DNA from: an uncultured Ruminococcus sp.
GTDB lineage: Bacteria > Bacillota > Clostridia > Oscillospirales > Ruminococcaceae
NCBI RefSeq assembly: GCF_934476685.1
Contig: NZ_CAKSNX010000001.1
Coordinates: forward strand, 1 to 64,000
Direction: 5' to 3'
Length of the DNA: 64,000 bases
The position numbers and the translations under genes are program-made. Of this stretch, positions 60,525 through 64,000 are shown piece after piece (the stretch's first letter is position 1; the number at the start of each line of letters is the position of its first letter). The notes beneath the pieces are model-generated. The model worked only from the letters and a program-made list of their open reading frames with translations, made no database searches and had not been told where the DNA came from.

Positions 60525-62181
60525 TTGATGATACCTGTCTTTTGATCTCGTTTATGATCTGCTCGGACGTTACAGCGCCGTCAAAAATGCCTTTCGATAT
60601 ACGCTGAGCGGCGGTAGTATAAAGGCTGCTGCCTGCAAAAAACTCCTGCGGTGCTGCACAGGCACAAAGCTTTCCGTCAAAGAACAATCCGCAGCGGTCT
60701 GAATACTGAGCCGCAAAATCAAGGTCATGCGAAATGCACACAATGGATATCCCCTCTGCGCAAAGGCTTTTCAAAAGCTGCCCTGTCTGTTTTACTCTGT
60801 ATGGGTCAAGCGCCTTTACAGGCTCGTCCAGCAGCAGTATCTTCGGCTTTGTCAGCAGCAGTCTGCCTATGGCGCAAAGCTGTGCCTCGCCGCCGCTGAG
60901 GTCATATGGGTGCATATCCATAAGGTGCTGTATCGACAGCGTTTCTGTCACTTTCTCCATATGCGCCCTGTCGCCGCCCACAGCGTTAAGAGCAAATTCA
61001 TAGTCCTCCCGAACGGATTGTTTTATAAAAATATCGTATGGGTTCTGAGGAAGTACACTAACACATTCTTTGTACAAACTTCCGTTCTTATATGATCTCA
61101 GCGGCTTTCCGTTTATCTTTATCCTGCCTTTCAGCGGCGGCAGCAGACCGCCTATGCATTTGAGCAGTGTAGATTTTCCTGCACCATTTGAACCTATGAC
61201 GGTAAAAAGCTCGCCTTTTTTCACGCTCATATCAAGACCTTTTACAATGTCCTCGCCGTCACGGTCATATCTGAACCAGAGATCCTTACAGCTTATGATC
61301 TCCTCGTCAGACAATATATTTTCACTTGGGTTTACACTGCAAGCATTGAAATTTTTCCGCAGGAACTCCCGTCCGTCACGGACTGTCAGAGGATATTTTT
61401 CAGCCGTCAGAGCCGCACTATGCACCGCCCTTGATATACAGGGCAGGAAAGGCACAAACTCTTCGGGACAGTTTTCCGCAGCCGCCGAGGGAGAAAAATC
61501 CTCCATAGGGCAAAGTTTGCCCTTTTCCATAAAAAGCACCTTACTGCAATGATGAAATATCCCCTCGCAGTAATGTTCCGCCATGATTATTGTTATGCCT
61601 GTTTCCTCATTCAGCCGCACAAGCACGGACATAAAATGTTCTGCCGTTACTGGATCAAGCCTGCTGACAGGCTCATCAAGTATAAGCACTTCGGGGCGCA
61701 TAGTCATTGCCGCACAAAGGTTCACAAGCTGCTTTTCCCCTCCCGACAAGGTGGAAAGCTCCCTGTGCAGAAGATCTTCTATACCGAAATAGCAGACAGT
61801 TTCCCCTATCCTGCGCATCTTCTCTTTTTCATCCAGCCCCATATTATCAAGACCGAAAGAAAGCTCGCCTATAACAGTATCCGACACGGTCTGTGATTCG
61901 GGATCCTGTGCCACAAAGCCTATCTTTGGTGTAAAAATATCATTGTAATGATCGTCAGAGGTGAAAATATTTTTTCCGCCAAGCTTATATTCTCCCTCGA
62001 TCTTTCCCTGCGGAGCAAGCTCAGGTTTTAAAAGTCGGAGCAGGGTGGTCTTTCCGCAGCCCGATCTCCCCATAAAAAGCACAAGCTCGCCGCTGAAAAC
62101 GGAAAAGCTTATATTTTCAAGGGTCTTGTCCTTACAGCCACGATATGTGAAGTTCAGATCTTTGCAGCTAAGTATCTCCAT
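60505..62181 (-). CDS. ECF transporter ATPase, two ABC domains fused (EcfA1A2)
   Basis: 558 residues holding two complete ABC ATPase domains. First: Walker A GRSGCGKTTLL, signature LSGGEKQ, Walker B VLILDEPVSRLD. Second (from about residue 300): GSNGAGKSTLL, LSGGEAQ, ILLLDEPVKALD. Powers vitamin uptake with EcfT and the S component. Overlaps EcfT by 28 bases and the S component by 20. A fused A1A2 in a dedicated operon marks a group I ECF system. Confidence 0.93.
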   Translation of the reverse strand: MEILSCKDLNFTYRGCKDKTLENISFSVFSGELVLFMGRSGCGKTTLLRLLKPELAPQGKIEGEYKLGGKNIFTSDDHYNDIFTPKIGFVAQDPESQTVSDTVIGELSFGLDNMGLDEKEKMRRIGETVCYFGIEDLLHRELSTLSGGEKQLVNLCAAMTMRPEVLILDEPVSRLDPVTAEHFMSVLVRLNEETGITIIMAEHYCEGIFHHCSKVLFMEKGKLCPMEDFSPSAAAENCPEEFVPFLPCISRAVHSAALTAEKYPLTVRDGREFLRKNFNACSVNPSENILSDEEIISCKDLWFRYDRDGEDIVKGLDMSVKKGELFTVIGSNGAGKSTLLKCIGGLLPPLKGRIKINGKPLRSYKNGSLYKECVSVLPQNPYDIFIKQSVREDYEFALNAVGGDRAHMEKVTETLSIQHLMDMHPYDLSGGEAQLCAIGRLLLTKPKILLLDEPVKALDPYRVKQTGQLLKSLCAEGISIVCISHDLDFAAQYSDRCGLFFDGKLCACAAPQEFFAGSSLYTTAAQRISKGIFDGAVTSEQIINEIKRQVSSNENFKR

Positions 62182-63068
62182 TTAAGCCTCTCCTTTATTA
62201 CAAGCAGTGCAGGCATAAAAGCCGACAGCGCCGTACATACATAAAATATTTTCAACCATACGCCCTCTTTAGGTATGGATATCTGCGGGTAAAAATCCCA
62301 CGCACATTCCCCTGCGGAATATGCCCAAAGACAAACTCCGCAGCCGGCGGCGGATATAATGGTCAGCAGGATATCCGCACAGCTGAATTTCAGCTTTTCA
62401 CGTTTAAGCTGTGTGCCTTTAAGCCTGCCGAAACCTCTAGCCCTCATATACTGAGCAGTTTCCGCAGAATGTTCTGCCGACCAGCCTGTGACAGCTGAAA
62501 AGACCTCTGCACCGAACTTCGCCCTGTCCGTTCTGCTGTTGCTGACGTATATCCCAAAACCTTTCTGCGCCGAGGATATTTCCCCATATCGCCTTGATAT
62601 CTGAGGGATATATCCGAGTATCATTGACACTGTCATTGCCAGCCTTGGTGTATATCGGCTGAAAAGCGCAAGCATATCAGGTTTTGAGATGAGCCTGTTT
62701 GCCGCAGTGAACCACATGACCACTGCACAAAGGGACAACCCCACATTAAATCCGTACAAAAGCGCCTGCAATGTATACGCCCTGCCGTTTATAAACAGCA
62801 GCGGATCTGCCCCACGGTGTGAGAACAGCGGATTTAATAGTGTTATGACAACAACCGCTCCGCAAAGGCTAAAAATATTTCGTATCGTTCTGTCTGTTTT
62901 GCTGTCCGTTCTCAGCAGACAGAGGGTAAGCGCACCGCCGAAAAAGCTTACAGCGGCGGCATAAAGCGACGAGCAGAACATTGTTATAATTAAAACTGCA
63001 CACAGCATACAAAGCCTTAAAACAGGATTATACAATGAAAGGGGATATTTTATCTGCGTTCTTTTCAT
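62154..63068 (-). CDS. ECF transporter T component
   Basis: 304 residues with five or six membrane helices and the coupling-helix motif MRARGFGRL (ARG box) near residue 208, which docks on the ATPases. Start overlaps the DUF4430 gene stop (ATGA). Together with the fused EcfA and the S component it makes a complete importer. Confidence 0.9.
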   Translation of the reverse strand: MKRTQIKYPLSLYNPVLRLCMLCAVLIITMFCSSLYAAAVSFFGGALTLCLLRTDSKTDRTIRNIFSLCGAVVVITLLNPLFSHRGADPLLFINGRAYTLQALLYGFNVGLSLCAVVMWFTAANRLISKPDMLALFSRYTPRLAMTVSMILGYIPQISRRYGEISSAQKGFGIYVSNSRTDRAKFGAEVFSAVTGWSAEHSAETAQYMRARGFGRLKGTQLKREKLKFSCADILLTIISAAGCGVCLWAYSAGECAWDFYPQISIPKEGVWLKIFYVCTALSAFMPALLVIKERLKWRYLAAKI

Positions 63069-63571
63069 TCTCCTGCTCCTCCTGTTTTGGTGTAATCGCA
63101 GGTGTAAAAGAACACAATATCATCGCCGCTGTTCGGGAAAAATTCGCCGCAGCTTTTTTCGGGTATCTCACCATTCACGCTGTACTGCCAGCCCGACGCA
63201 GGACCATGATCGAACTCATACAATCCGTCTATGCCTTTTATATAGATATTTGGCGAACCGCTGTAATCAAGCTCTATACGCTCAAAACGCATAGCCTTTT
63301 CCATTATGTCAAAAACGCTTTCGCCCTCATTCAGCACGAATTTTGTTTTCGGAACTATGGAGCCAAGGGAATTTTCTTCATAGTTCTCTATGTCCTTACA
63401 TTCCACCGTCAGCGTAACAAAGCTGCCGTCCTCTGCGACCGAGTCGGGGTGAAGGGAATAAAACTCTTCGGGAGTCTGTATATCCGTTGTCAGTATCAAA
63501 ACAGCAAGCGCAGCAATTATGATAACTGCCGCAATAATATCCTTTTTAGATATTTTCGTCAAGCCATGCAA
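63065..63571 (-). CDS. DUF4430 domain protein, membrane-anchored (transcobalamin-like domain)
   Basis: 168 residues: signal-anchor helix (about 11-29, IIAAVIIIAALAVLILTT), then an extracellular DUF4430 domain (about 75-160) with GESVFDIMEKAM, GLYEFDHGPASGWQYSVNGEIPEKSC and DDIVFFYTCDY. DUF4430 is related to the beta domain of intrinsic factor and transcobalamin, so it may bind a corrinoid and pass it to the ECF importer encoded downstream. No lipobox. 23 bases after the preceding partial gene. Confidence 0.85.
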   Translation of the reverse strand: MHGLTKISKKDIIAAVIIIAALAVLILTTDIQTPEEFYSLHPDSVAEDGSFVTLTVECKDIENYEENSLGSIVPKTKFVLNEGESVFDIMEKAMRFERIELDYSGSPNIYIKGIDGLYEFDHGPASGWQYSVNGEIPEKSCGEFFPNSGDDIVFFYTCDYTKTGGAGE

Positions 63572-63594
63572 TTCCCTTTACCTCCTTTTTTTAA

Positions 63595-63999
63595 TCAATA
63601 TCTTCCCGCAAATATCACGATAGCTGCCGCCGCAGGACGGCTGTGGAGCGAAAGTCTGTATTCTGCCGCAGATCTGCAAAACTTTCGGCATTTTTCCGCA
63701 TCATCACAAGTCAAACTATGTTCGGAAAACTCCATTTTTTCAAATATCTGCTCTGCAAAAATATACTCCTGCGCAAGCTGTTCATTCAGCTTTTTGATAT
63801 TTGCGGCATCTTTTTCGGGTATGCCGCAAAGCTCTGCACCCGACTTTTTCAACAATGCAAGGGCATATTTTGTTGAATATCTCGCGGATATTTTTATGTC
63901 CTGCGAATTTATCCTGCGCTTTTTTACTGCCGCTTTTATCCTTGCGGCGGCAAGCGATATGACTGCTATGCAGAGGATTATCAATGCCACAGCTTTAAA
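63595..63999 (-). CDS. Partial gene at window edge: membrane-helix protein of the ECF operon
   Basis: The frame is open to the window end, so the N-terminus may lie outside; a GTG at 63990 is the first start codon in view. A hydrophobic helix (VALIILCIAVISLAAARI) is followed by a basic turn and about 100 residues with a few Cys (ELCGIPEKDAANI, LTCDDAEKCRKFC). Not recognised. It could be the C-terminus of a larger membrane protein. It leads the ECF operon as seen here. Confidence 0.5.
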   Translation of the reverse strand, partial: FKAVALIILCIAVISLAAARIKAAVKKRRINSQDIKISARYSTKYALALLKKSGAELCGIPEKDAANIKKLNEQLAQEYIFAEQIFEKMEFSEHSLTCDDAEKCRKFCRSAAEYRLSLHSRPAAAAIVIFAGRY

Positions 64000-64000
64000 A

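Overview
The window looks like a chromosomal segment of a strictly anaerobic, low-to-mid GC Gram-positive gut bacterium close to Ruminococcus (Oscillospiraceae). The reasons are: cohesin and dockerin modules of ruminococcal type, a GH5 cellulase lipoprotein, BspA-type leucine-rich surface protein, Thr-rich linkers, spo0A next to spoIVB, FabK-type fatty acid synthesis, and many near-consensus sigma-A promoters with 17-base spacing. The genus assignment is an inference from gene content; no rRNA gene is present.

Region by region. 1-1.3 kb: an Rrf2-type regulator with three cysteines, and a small ECF-type membrane protein. 1.6-7.9 kb (minus strand): a four-gene operon of MBOAT acyltransferase, DHHW/AlgX-like protein, FkbH-like HAD protein and acyl carrier protein, which parallels the logic of the Dlt D-alanylation system but with a glyceryl-loading type enzyme. 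8-11.5 kb: a membrane protein, spoIVB and spo0A. 11.6-15.6 kb (minus): an operon with proA, a nitroreductase, proB, a 2-hydroxyacid dehydrogenase and a small membrane protein. 15.8-17 kb: a ZIP metal transporter with a metalloregulator-like operator, and a small anchored protein.

17-26.5 kb is the most striking part. A three-gene operon encodes a dockerin-bearing LRR protein, an M23 peptidase carrying both cohesin and dockerin, and a wall-anchored cohesin protein: a minimal surface scaffold relay. Its promoter -10 element lies inside one of two inverted 25-base sites that flank a lone tyrosine recombinase gene. Each site has the two-arm-plus-spacer build of a recombinase core site. The second site carries a strong -35 just inside the segment, so inversion would give the scaffold operon a near-consensus promoter. 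I read this as a phase-variation switch, currently in the OFF or low orientation.

26.5-44.4 kb: metE, a GtrA-like protein, a Thr-rich lipoprotein, a MocR-type aspartate aminotransferase, an epimerase, a second MBOAT-like gene that has lost its catalytic histidines with a partner that has lost its DHHW domain, two radical SAM proteins, thrB, a soluble LacI-type-sensor diguanylate cyclase, the GH5 lipoprotein, hisC and an unknown gene. 44.6-56.6 kb: the type II fatty acid synthesis cluster (fabD divergent from fabH-fabK-hydrolase-fabG-fabF-accB-fabZ-unknown-accC-accD-accA-acpP), interrupted between fabG and fabF by five 91-base noncoding tandem repeats. 56.7-58.7 kb: a Nudix hydrolase, HU with a DUF6465-like protein, a possible small RNA and a small NrdD-like protein. 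58.8-64 kb (minus): an overlapping ECF vitamin-transport operon (DUF4430 protein, EcfT, fused EcfA, S component, LysR regulator) running in from beyond the window edge.
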